From assembly GCA_033065855.1 (NCBI GenBank), contig JAVXUO010000974.1:62001-126000 (forward strand): DNA of 64,000 nt, written 5' to 3'. The stretch is from Escallonia rubra. Taxonomy: Eukaryota > Streptophyta > Magnoliopsida > Escalloniales > Escalloniaceae. Positions 54,541 through 64,000 of this stretch are shown in pieces. Positions within the stretch are counted from its first letter, which is position 1, and each line of letters begins with the position of its first letter. The notes below the pieces were generated by a model that saw nothing but the letters and a program-made list of their open reading frames with translations, was not told the DNA's origin and did not search any database. A program made the translations under genes and the position numbers.

Positions 54541-55205
54541 ATAGCTACTAGGCAACCCTCACCGCTGTCAGATTCTCTACGCGTCTCTTGACGCATCTTG
54601 TGGGATTCAGTAAGGGCTTGGACTGGTGTCTGGGGCAACGGGCTTACTCTGATCATGTTGTCATGGTGTGGTTAGTCTTCTCAGACAGGTAGAGCGACAT
54701 TGTGCGAGGCAGGCAACGCAAATTTGGTAACCAACAGTCCAACGGAGAACTAGTATTTTGGTACCCCTGGTGACGTGTCACTCCCAGGGGACGTCGTGTG
54801 GCACTTTATGACATAAGCACACCGTTTTCTATAAATAGTGGACTTTACAACTCAAAAAGGGGACTTCTTCTTCATTCTCACAAAATTGCTTTCTCACTCT
54901 AGAATTTGAGAGCTCTTGGATTCTAGAGAGAGAAACACAAAATTGGACATAACTTTGCACCGTAACATTGGACCCCGACTCGGACCCTGACTTGGACTGT
55001 CGACTGCCGGCCCTATTCGTCTCAGCTTTGCCTTGGCAGCACTGCCACTCCTCACGGCCTATCTGGGAAGCCTTGCTCTCTGCCCTTACTCCGCCCTCAC
55101 TGTCTCTTACTTTGCATATTTGGAAGCTGACTCGGACTGTAGCCTTTGTGGCACCTCCACGTAGGTACGAACCCATTTTCCTTGGCATCACACTGACCAT
55201 GCAAT
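54541..55205 (+). promoter_or_regulatory. LTR- or promoter-like region
   Basis: CTATAAATAG at 54829-54838 is a strong TATA match. It is followed ~20-40 bp later by TTTACAACTCAAAAAGG and a TTCTTCTTCATTCTC leader, and then by CCCGACTCGGACCCTGACTTGG. This resembles a retrotransposon LTR/leader, but no partner LTR was found and no gene follows. Confidence 0.35.
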
Positions 55206-55209
55206 AAAC

Positions 55210-55938
55210 TGGATAAACAAAGACAGATGTTATCATGACTGTCAAGAAAGTGGACTCATAGGGAGCCCCTAAGTAGAAAAAAAATGCATGCAAAAACAGA
55301 CATTATCCTAACTATTAGGAGATGAGACTTTTATGAAGCTCCTAAGTAAGCACAAAAAGGACACCAAGACAGACACTATCCTGACTGCCGTGAAAGGGGA
55401 ATCACAGAGAGCTGCCAGACCAAAAAACCATGCAAACGATGCTGACTGTAAAGTAAATTGGGGAAATACAGACACTACCCCGATTTTCGTGAGTGGGGAA
55501 TCATAGAGAGCCACTAGACAATAGTGCATCTAGACAAAATTGACCATGCAAAGGACAAACAATATCATAACCGTCATGAAAGGTGGATCGCAAAGAGCCC
55601 CCTAGACTAAAATACAAGTAGACAAAACTGACAATGCAATGAGCTGGATAAAGACAAATAATGCCATGACAGTCGGGGAGAGGGACTCACATGTAGCCCC
55701 TGGCTAAGAAAAATGCACGCAAGACAGATACCATCCAGACTGTCAAGAAAGGGGGCTCACTCACAGCGAGCCTCTTAGACAAAATGCTTGTAGACAAAAC
55801 TGATCGTGCAATAAACGGGACAAATAAAGACATATGTTATCGTGACTGTTAAGGGAGGGACTTCACATGAAGCCCCTGAATTAAGACAAAATGCATGCAA
55901 GGATAGACGTTATCCTAACCATTATGAAAAGAGACTTA
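55210..55938. repeat. Degenerate 75-105-bp tandem array, left part
   Basis: About nine units with a shared core AGACAGA(T/C)(A/G)TTATC(C/A)TGACTGTCA, then AGGGACTCA, then GAGCCCCTA and a variable ATGCATGCAA or GTAGACAAAACTGA tail. Interrupted by the CACTA element at 55939; the array resumes at 59933. Confidence 0.82.
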
Positions 55939-56515
55939 CACTACAAGGAATAAGGTCTTTAGCGACGGATTTTCCCGTCGCTAAAGGCCTATATTCCGTC
56001 GCTAAAACTTTTAGCGACGGAATTACCGTCGCTAAAAGTCCCTCGTATAAAAGGCCGTTGCTAAAAGTTTTGCGACGGAATTATAAAATCCGTCGTCTAA
56101 TATAGAAATTTTGGCGACGGATTTATTTCTGAATTAGCGACGGAATATCCGTCGCTAATTATGTTTTACGTACTTTAATTTATTTTCTTTTTTACGAAAT
56201 TAGCAACGGGATAAAATGTTTAGCGACGGAATTAATCCGTCGCTAAAAGTTAAAGTCATTTTTTAAATTTTTTAATGCCCAAACCTGTAATAAAAAATTC
56301 AAACCAATTGGGTCCCATCCTCCGTCAACAATCTCAATATATCAAATGCACGATTAACAATCTAAAATCATCGATTAACAAATCATCGATCAATAATCAC
56401 AATTAACAACCTAAAATTATCAAACAAATAGTCAATGTTCACAACATTGTTCAAAATGTACATATCCGATGCGATTAATTTAAAATATTGTCTAATTACG
56501 CCTCAGAGTTCAACA

Positions 56516-56948
56516 TTAGGGGAAAGGCTTTTCACAAGTGCTTTGATCAAACACGCTGACTTGAAAACGCATTTGGCCCATGTGTTGAAAGACTACAAAG
56601 TCTCCTAGATGGAGGTCATGTTCTTGCACGAATTCGTTCCAACCCTCTTCGAAGCAAAGAACCTCTTGGCCAACCTTCTTCTTCAATTTAACAAGCCATA
56701 ACCCCTTGCGACTGGTTAAAGTTGCTTCAAATCTCAATGTGGTAAGCAATCGCCAAAATGCTACTGGTATGGCAATATTCATAATACAGTAAGACATGTA
56801 AGTTTTTAACCAAAGATAAAACTTTTAACACACACGAAAACATAGAGAAAGCGGGATGACATACAAGTTCTGTATGAAAACCAGGCATCATGACCTTGAA
56901 GAAGTGCCTGTTGACTGAAACGTCCCTGTTCACCGAAGCAGAAGCCAT
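56516..56948 (-). pseudogene. Captured single-domain B3 gene in the CACTA element
   Basis: Exon 1 56948-56865 (MASASVNRDVSVNRHFFKVM to FHTEL) ends at a good donor (GTATGT). Exon 2 (~56780-56516) encodes IPVAFWRLLTTL, RKGLWLVKLKKK, FEEGWNEFVQEHDLHLGDF and FQVSVFDQSTCEKPFP with a stop, a full B3 domain. The acceptor AG that the related copy at 45444 has (ATGTTAG) is replaced here by ATATTGCC, so correct splicing is doubtful. Same gene as 45180-45637, with both coding and flanking similarity. Confidence 0.75.
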
Positions 56949-59340
56949 TTAACCTACTTTAACATGAAAAACCAATCGATGATTATTCAATCGACGAGCA
57001 TCAATTTCATAGCTGAATTAAATCTATCAAATTATGTTAAAGTGATGCTAAAAAAACAGATCCACAGTGAGTTGTAGCTAAAATGACTACCACAAAAATC
57101 TCAACTACGCACATCATCATTTCACCACCCAAATAGCCACCTATGTCACGGAAAGTAAGAAGCAAAATGTTGTTGTGCGATAAAGTCCTGAGTAAGAGTA
57201 TCAAGCTATGGCGCATGCTCCATATTACCGCTAATAAGACAGCTCCCGTAGTCTTATATAAGCTTGGTTTTGGGAATCCATCTCCTGTGCAGTTTTAGTG
57301 TCTATTCATATTGCTTCCAATCAAAGGCCACTCTGCCCTTGGGAATAGTGTGTGTGTGTGTGTGTGTGTGTGAAACTATTCTCACCTTTTCCACCACCCT
57401 CTTTTCAAGGGGTTAGCTCCCAAAAATTCTGGTTAGACCAAATATAATCCGCTTTTTGCCTACAAGCATATGAATCCACTTCACTTGTAGCTTGAAACTT
57501 CGGTGGTACCCTTTTGCAAATTTGCAAAGATTACAAGATGTGTGTTAGTCACATTGGCAGCTTTCAAATGTCGCTAAAATGCTTTTGTAGTCTTTTAATT
57601 TGTTCAATCCTTTGATATTCTTGCTGCTTGAAACTCATTACTCAAAAGAAAATCTTTAGTTGCAACCCAATAACGTAGGAAAAGCCTATAATTCCTCCCC
57701 TCTCTCCTGTTTCCCTATAGCGATAAATGATGGTCGCTAAATATGCTTAGTAACTTCGAAATAGGGATACTAAAAAATTGCTGTTAAAATTTGTCTCTAA
57801 TGATGTCTGCAACAAATGTCACTAGCAATATCTACTTATAACTAGTGGTCACTGAATAGGGATTCGTAGGCTATTTCTCTCACAGAGGTTGCACCCAAAA
57901 TCTTCCTAATAAAATTGACACTCTCTCCCTCTCATTTTGAGTGTCTTGTTTGACTTTACATTTTGATTAAGGAAGCAAAAATTAAATACGTTAGCAAGTC
58001 ATAAAACTTACACATTTTCTGCAAAGGTCCCTACAAGCAAAAGTTTCAAGAAAACGCATTAGATGTGATCACCCTATTTTTTAGGGATAATACATAAGAA
58101 AATGTAATGCACTAGCTTGCTATATACTTTGGAACCGACTAAAGTCGAAAGCATGACACTCAAAATGAGACGGCGAGAGTACATCAGAAGATCTCAAGCG
58201 CTCCTAGTCGTCGCTACTTGTTTTGTTCGTGTGTGTGTGTATGTGTGTGAAAGAAAGAGGGGAGGGGAGGGGAGGTGGGGCGGCTATGGGGGTTTGGTTG
58301 GTGGGAGGGATGGTGGGTGGGTGGGTGGGTGGGTGCACACAACACACTGCAAAGCTCGTGTTGGAGCTGCATGGGAATATGAAGGGTGTGGTCCAAAGTC
58401 CAAACTGCATATGAAACTACGATTACAACTACTAGTAGTAGTAGTTTAATTGTTTTGAGATTCGAGCTGATGAATTGAAGAATAGAGGGCCCCCAAGTTT
58501 TATCTCCCTTTTTCTCTCTCTGCAAACGCAATGCAATGCCGTGCCTCGGCATATCAAAAGCATCATCCACAACATCCGCCATTGCTTCTGCTGCATCTCC
58601 CTCCACCATATGCGCTGAGGATCGATATGTGTCTCTCTCTTTTGACGGTTTTTATTCCTTCTCAATAACTCCCTCCCTCCCTCCTCTCTCATATATTCCT
58701 TTCAAACACAATTCCTTCTTAAAAGATATTCCCAGTTCATCCATACCTTAGCTAGCATTTGATCATCTAACAAAAATCTAAAGGACTGCATACAAACAAT
58801 CAAGTATTGTCCATGCTTAACTACCCGATATAGAGCAGCACTATATGCATCAATGATCCATGAACCACAGAGCTGATGCAAAAAACAATCAAGTACTGTC
58901 CATGCTTTAATCGTTTTCGTCATTGTTTGTCTCTCTATGCTCATTTTAAACTTGGATGGTTTTAGGCAAAGATGTGGGCTGATTGATTCTGAATATTACA
59001 GCGTAAGCTTCCTGAAAATGTTCACTAGAGGAGCCAATCTTCCATCTAGCATAGAGTGCTAATGGGCTGTTTCAGAATATTACAGCACTCTCCATCTAGC
59101 CTTCCAAAGAGTGCTGTGTATAGACCTCCACTCTCCAGGGTTGCAATTTAACTAGTATATTAGTGATGAGTACTCTAATTTAGGGCAATTGACAAATTAA
59201 CAAAAAATTGAACCTAAATTGACATACAAATCTAAATAAACCAGGCATAATTTAGGGCATGTAACCTAAATTGAAGACAAAATAACAAAACATTCAGATG
59301 ATTTAGGGCCATTGACATACAAATCTCGAGGTGGGTACGA
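56949..59340. other. Interior of the second CACTA element, no supported gene
   Basis: Non-coding except for a possible captured exon on the minus strand at 58500-58609 (MVEGDAAEAMADVVDDAFDM and on), which I do not recognise. (GT)n lies at 57348-57372 and a GGTGGGTGGG tract at 58300-58335. Low-complexity ORFs here follow from these tracts. Confidence 0.4.
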
Positions 59341-59589
59341 CGGCGGCGGCGTTGGTGGTGCGGCGGCAGTGGTGGGCTTCGTTGCGCGGCGACAGTGGAG
59401 GGCTTTGTGGCACGACCGGAGTGCAAGGCTTGGTGGCGCGGCGTCGGGTGGGGGACGGGAGTGTCGCCGGAGCTGGGTCGCCGTAGAGAAGGGTCGCCGG
59501 AGGTGAGAACGGCGGTGGGTGGGTGAGAGCAGGTATTCAGAGAGAGAACGGGGAGAGAGAAAGAAACCAGATGTGTTTTTAAATGGAGG

Positions 59590-59910
59590 ATCTTTAGCGA
59601 CGGAATAACACCGTCGCTAAAACTCCGTCGGTGAATGTATTATTATAAAGACTTTTTGCGACAGACTTTTTAGCGACGGTTTTGTTCCGTCGTTTAAATA
59701 ATTTAAAAAAAAAATTAAAATTACTAATTTTATAAAAATATTTAGCGACGGTAGGTCCGCCGTTAAAACTCCGTTGCAAAATACTTTTACCGACGGTGTC
59801 TTCCGTCGGTAATAGTATTTTGCAACGGAGTTTTAACGACGGGATATTCCGTCGCTTAAAGACAGTTTTAGCGACGGAATACCTTCCGTCGCTAAAACTC
59901 CGTCGCCAAA
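59590..59910. repeat. Right subterminal hairpin array of the second CACTA element
   Basis: Alternating TTTAGCGACGGAAT and ATTCCGTCGCTAAA cores, about ten copies, next to the terminal inverted repeat. Confidence 0.9.
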
Positions 59911-59932
59911 TACATATTTTCTTGTCGTGTTA

Positions 59933-60110
59933 CATGAGGCTACTAGACCAAAAATACCGGCAGTGTAGCGAAAAAGTCAACCTAAGACAAATATTGTCCT
60001 GACCATCAGTACATGATATCCACATGGAGCCTCCGAAAAAAAATACAACTAGACTTAACCCCAGTGAAACTATAACAAAAAGGGGAATCACCTGAAAAAG
60101 CCCCTTGAAG
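59933..60110. repeat. Degenerate tandem array, right part
   Basis: Continues the array at 55210-55938: ATGAGGCTACTAGACC, then AATATTGTCCTGACCATCAG and GGAGCCTCCG. Confirms that the CACTA element inserted within the array. Confidence 0.72.
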
Positions 60111-62555
60111 ACATAAGGAAAGAAGAATCTATAGCGAAGTTAATATCCTTTCACAATTTGAGAGCATGTTGAAATTGAAAACCATTTAGGTTTCCTGATA
60201 TGATAAATCAACCAAACACTTCGAGATTTTTTTTTGTGTGTGTAAGAATTTAAGGCGATGGTGCCCACTCTGTTGACACGTCTATCTTCACCCTGAGAGG
60301 GAAAGACCACTGGTGTTTTTTATCGAAACATTTCGATTCCTTATCATCAAATGTCATTCAACTTCACGGAAAAAGTTTCTTCTTAACTGAAACACACGAG
60401 TTTGAATCCTTAAGACTACAATGAAAAGTTTGAGACCAAAAGATGGACAGTGAGGGTGTAAGGTGCATGAGTTGGGAGGCTGATGTGTATGCTGCGAAAC
60501 TGTATAAGTTGTAAGGCTGATGGGGTTTCGGCCCAATGTATAATGATTGGGCTGAGCAGAAGTACATGGAAAGGCACATAATAGAGTCATAAAGCCTTAC
60601 ATATTATCATTGAACTAGTGGCAAATACATCAAACTGCTTTTTAGAATAGGGTAGGCTAGATTAGTCATGAATATCAATGGGTCATCATCAGGTCACAAG
60701 AGGTGAACACATTAGGTTCGGAAGATCAGGAATCGAAAGGTCATCCAACAAGCCATAGGGAGGTGAACAGATTGTGTAATAATGTAGAAAGCTCAAAAGA
60801 TGAATGGACCATCATCATCTTTTTATTTTTCATTTTTTTCGACCTCATCAGAACTTAAAAGATCAGTTGTCTCTGTTAAAGAAGCATAACCCTCAAGGAG
60901 GATTTTATATATGGGACACAATGTAAACCAGGGTATGGGCTAAGAAGCGAATGGTAATTAGACTCAAGAACCCAAGTATGGAACTAAAACCCCTAGTGTG
61001 TGCCCATGGAGACTGAACCTAGAAGGTGACTAAGCTGGCTACGTATCCTCACTAGGGGAATCAGATAGACGTAATTCAAAATGGACCTGCTAAATATCAA
61101 TTCTTCAAACTTAATCAATGGCAATTTTATGCGCTGCACTCTGTCAATGATTCTTCAGTCGCATCTGTTCCTTCTCTTCTTTCTTTTTTTCGTTCTTCTT
61201 CTTCTTTTTCTCTTTTTTTTTTGTAATACTTCTTCCTTCTTTCAAGATAGAAAAAATAATCACCATCTATCTTCAAGATCTTGGTTCATATGAAGGGGAA
61301 CCTTTTCTATGTTGACTTGACTTTGCCAAATAATTTAGGACATAGGCACACACACTGAGACTACCAGCCTCAAGGTTAGAGATATAGGCTTCCAAAAAGA
61401 AAGGCTACGCTGTTTGGCAAAACGGCTAGCAAGTGGCAAAATTTTAGTATTGTGTAATCAGGATAATATTGGTGGCCAAACGATGGCCTATAATCATCGG
61501 GAATGTTCCTTTCAAGGAAGACTTTTGTAAACCTACATTCTTTTGAGGTCTCTCTTTGTTCTTTTTTTTTTTTTTTTCTTAACCCTAACTTCTGCCTAAA
61601 CCGCCATTTTCAAGGATTTCAGTCCAATGAGCTTTCTTCTTCTTCTTCTTCTTCTTCTTTTTCTTCTTCTTTCTCTCTCTCTCTAAGATAACTGGTCTAA
61701 GCTAGGAGAGGGAGTAAGTGAGCTTCAAACCGGAGAAAGTCTTGACATCGTTCGACTTGTTCCTGGTAAATGAGGGGTTGGCTAAGAAAGGAAGTCACGC
61801 CGTTCTCTCGACAATCTCTTAGATTTTCACTCAAATGTTTAGATCTTAAACCAAGTTCTTCCATTAATTTTTTTGACAATTAATTTCAAAGAAACTGAAC
61901 TTCTATTATTTACGTTTGAAAATACAGGGATCACTACCCCTCTAGTGTAAATAAGAAATGTCAACGTGGTAGACCACTAGTCTTAAATTTGCAATCATCT
62001 TTTGCACAATATCCTGAAGTGATTGGCAAATTATGAATTCAACCAGTATGAAATCGGGCAATTCTCTCTTGCTTTGAAAATGGTCATGCTCTCGACTTAC
62101 TAATGATGAACTCCTAGACTTACTGAAAGCATAATTTATAATTTTGCGTCAGATGTCCGTTTTAGGCACTTTTTTCTTAAAGTTGCGTGTTTTTTTGTGA
62201 TCTACAAGGTTGAAGAGGCCAAGGGACGAAATCAATATGGTACGAAGGCTGTTTGTTTAGAGTGTAAGTATAATGGAAAACTTCGGAAGGGCATAAGTTT
62301 GAGCTTGGGCATCCAATTGAGGCGATTTATTTTCTGAAATTGGGTATCTCTTTGCGAAGGATGCATTGGTAAACAGCCCACGATAGTTTGGAGAACTTTT
62401 TTTCTTTCCAAAAAAGGCCTCCCCCCCCCCCCCCCTCAATTGTGTAGTATTCTAGATATTGGTAGAAATTTGGAACCTTTAACCCCCAATAAGTTCTATG
62501 TGCTGAATGACAAACCAAGCTTTGAATATCGTAGCAAAAAGGTTCATGGGTAACA
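60111..62555. other. Non-coding region
   Basis: About 2.4 kb with short ORFs only. Holds (TTC)n runs at about 61190-61205 and 61640-61680 and a poly-C run near 62410-62424. A stretch near 61033-61075 (CTGGCTACGTATCCTCACTA and on) looks like retroelement leader sequence, but I cannot place it in an element. Confidence 0.45.
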
Positions 62556-62559
62556 TTTG

Positions 62560-63570
62560 TCTGTGGAGTTAAACCGAGTTTTCTATGGCGACAATATCTA
62601 GTATGGTGCTCAAGTTTTCCACATATAAAGCACGTAGCATGCTCATTTCCAAAATGATTTTGCTTTCATTTTCTTGTTGTTATTTGCACGGTTAAAAGGA
62701 TGGCCTTGGTTCCACTTCTTTGAGGCATAAGAGGAATATTTATATTTGAAGTCTTTGCTTTTTATATGCTTGCTTCTAGCATTCAAAAATTTATTTTGCA
62801 TTCAAAAACTGTTTTGACCTTTAGGCGTGCGTCACTAAACATTGAGAAATTTACCACTATCATTACTGTTACCTTGGCCATTTTTTGGCATGGTTGGCAT
62901 GTGTGTTGTTGGGAAGAGCTTCATTCTTCGTGTCTTGCTTTCTCGCTTCCTCCTTAATTTGAAGTTGCGCCATGAGGTTCACAATTGACAGGTTCAATTG
63001 GTTGTGATACATGTCTTTTCGGAACTTCTTCCACAAATTCGGCAATTTGTTGATGATGGCAGCCACTTGCATTTGTTCATCTACACCGATTCCTTCAAAA
63101 ATAATTTCGTGAATAATCATCTGGAGGTCATGCATCTGAGCTATAATTAATATTTTTCTGACATCATACGATTGAAAAAGTGGCTACACGCATAATCTTT
63201 TTTCTGCCTCAATGTCGTATTTGTGCTACAATCCTTACCACATTCTTTTGGCAAAATTGTAAGTAGCAGAATAACAATTATAAAGCTAATCAAAAAGACA
63301 ATTTAGCATATAAGTACGACATTCTTCTTCGTCCCTTTCTCACTTTGCAATATAATATTCATACTTCGCCAATTATCCCCCATTCATATTTCTTATGTCT
63401 ACCTTCTTTGGGTTCTTGGCAGTTAAAATCCAAACCACCTTCATCAACTTAAGAAAACACGTTATCTTGTTAGCCCATGTTTTGATGTTTCTTCTACCAC
63501 AACGAAATGGCTTATTCAAGACATTCAAGTTGGTAGTAGGAGTGGCTGAAGAGGTGGTGGAATCAGCCAT
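62560..63570 (-). pseudogene. Copia gag of a third LTR retrotransposon
   Basis: Starts near 63570 with MADSTTSSATPTTNLNVLNK, the typical start of UBN2-type copia gag. Further left come IIHEIIFEGIGVDEQMQVAA, IINKLPNLWKKFRKDM and LQIKEEARKQDTKNE, then a CCHC knuckle (CFICGKLEHHTRYC) at ~62590-62640. Fossil, broken; pol is not in the window. Confidence 0.88.
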
Positions 63571-64000
63571 GGAGTCCTCTTAAATTATTGGAAGTGTTAC
63601 AAAAAAAATCAAGAGCGACTACCAAAATCAAAATTAAGATTAGCTAGTTGAGGGGCGGACTAGGTCGCTCTCTTATGACGACTTGTGTCCCTTCGCATTA
63701 CCATCGATGCAGCAAGGTTCTTGATATGTCGCCTCTGTAATACGGTAATCCAACTCTAATTGTTGCTTTGCTCGTCCCTCACTTGTCCTCCACCTTTGCG
63801 CGTGTTACTAAGAGCCCAATGAGTGTTCTCTCATATACTCCTTAAAGTTCTTTAAAAGACCAATGTGAGACAAGTTTTTTTCAAAAGTTCAAGTATGTAA
63901 GAAAAATATATCTTCTCACTTACAAGAAATGTGGTACTAAAGCATCTAAAGATTATTTTTATCAAAACCATTCCTCTATGGAAAAAGAATCTTTTGTTGA
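63571..64000 (-). other. Leader/5' LTR side of the third copia
   Basis: Upstream of the gag start on the minus strand, so the primer site and 5' LTR should lie here or just beyond the window. I see no clear primer site and no partner LTR inside the window. Confidence 0.35.

Larger units (their letters stand above)
55939..59929. mobile_element. CACTA (En/Spm) transposon carrying a B3-domain gene
   Basis: The left end reads CACTACAAGGAATAAGGTCT; the right end in complement is CACGACAAGAAAATATGT. TSD TTA at 55936-55938 and 59930-59932. Both ends carry dense TTTAGCGACGG / CCGTCGCTAAA subterminal repeats (55955-56250 and 59590-59910), many forming hairpins. There is no transposase in 3,991 bp. 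The interior has a B3 gene (56516-56948), a (GT)n tract and about 2 kb of unassigned DNA. It split the tandem array at 55210-60110. Confidence 0.95.

Noticed and set aside
54024-54544. Long ORFs on both strands (up to 266 residues)
   Set aside because: The 66-bp unit is a multiple of three, so frames stay open through the array. Not evidence of a gene.
54541-55205. A new LTR element in plus orientation starting at the TATA box near 54829
   Set aside because: No second LTR, convincing primer site or coding domain follows, so it is kept only as a promoter-like region.
61081-61293. Phe/Leu-rich 70-residue ORF
   Set aside because: Encoded by a TTC/CTT microsatellite; an apparent membrane segment of this kind is a composition artefact.

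Overview
This is nuclear DNA from a flowering plant, most likely a eudicot, in a stretch made almost entirely of transposable elements. The evidence is one ordinary plant-specific host gene (DUF4408/DUF761 family), GT-AG introns, Ty1/copia and Ty3/gypsy (Tat-lineage) LTR retrotransposons with plant-type primer sites, CACTA elements, and Mutator-like elements (MULEs) that carry plant mobile domain (PMD) and Ulp1 protease sequence. I see no rRNA, tRNA, CRISPR or bacterial-type operon.

Layout. 0.7-1.7 kb: the single host gene, on the minus strand. 2.1-14.95 kb: an old Tnt1/Tork-like copia on the minus strand. It is split by a 3.0-kb CACTA element (3858-6867, TSD AAG) that has captured an exon of an isoleucyl-tRNA synthetase, and its 5' LTR is split by a young 5.0-kb chimeric Tat-type element (9892-14891, TSD TATAC) that contains a third, diverged LTR. 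15-17.9 kb: non-coding. 17.96-31.9 kb: a small MITE next to a 13.75-kb MULE. The MULE has multi-kilobase inverted arms built from ~596-bp tandem units, an apparently intact 792-residue FAR1-type transposase whose first exon lies in the left arm, a 165-bp satellite-like array, and a convergent PMD-linker-Ulp1 fusion gene. 32.3-37.5 kb: a second, decayed copia on the plus strand. 38.2-39.8 kb: CACTA remnants. 39.8-46.7 kb: another MITE next to a second, decayed MULE with the same gene order, truncated inside its transposase. Between its two genes it holds a piece of a CACTA element that carries an uninterrupted single-domain B3 gene. 46.7-54.5 kb: remains of a Tat-lineage Ty3/gypsy element, with integrase on the minus strand and an extra PMD gene in antisense, then GC-rich tandem arrays. 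55.2-60.1 kb: a degenerate tandem array split by a 4.0-kb CACTA element (55939-59929, TSD TTA) that carries a second copy of the same B3 gene. 62.5-64 kb: gag of a third copia on the minus strand.

The most interesting system is the MULE family. Two diverged copies share three parts: terminal arms that supply promoter and first exon to genes on each side, a FAR1-class transposase, and a convergent gene fusing a plant mobile domain to a Ulp1-type cysteine protease through a repeat-built linker. MULEs carrying Ulp1-like genes are known (Kaonashi-type elements). The PMD-Ulp1 fusion, the arm architecture and the satellite array between the genes are the parts worth checking. The second theme is serial capture: the same B3-domain gene sits in a CACTA element and, within CACTA-derived sequence, inside a MULE.
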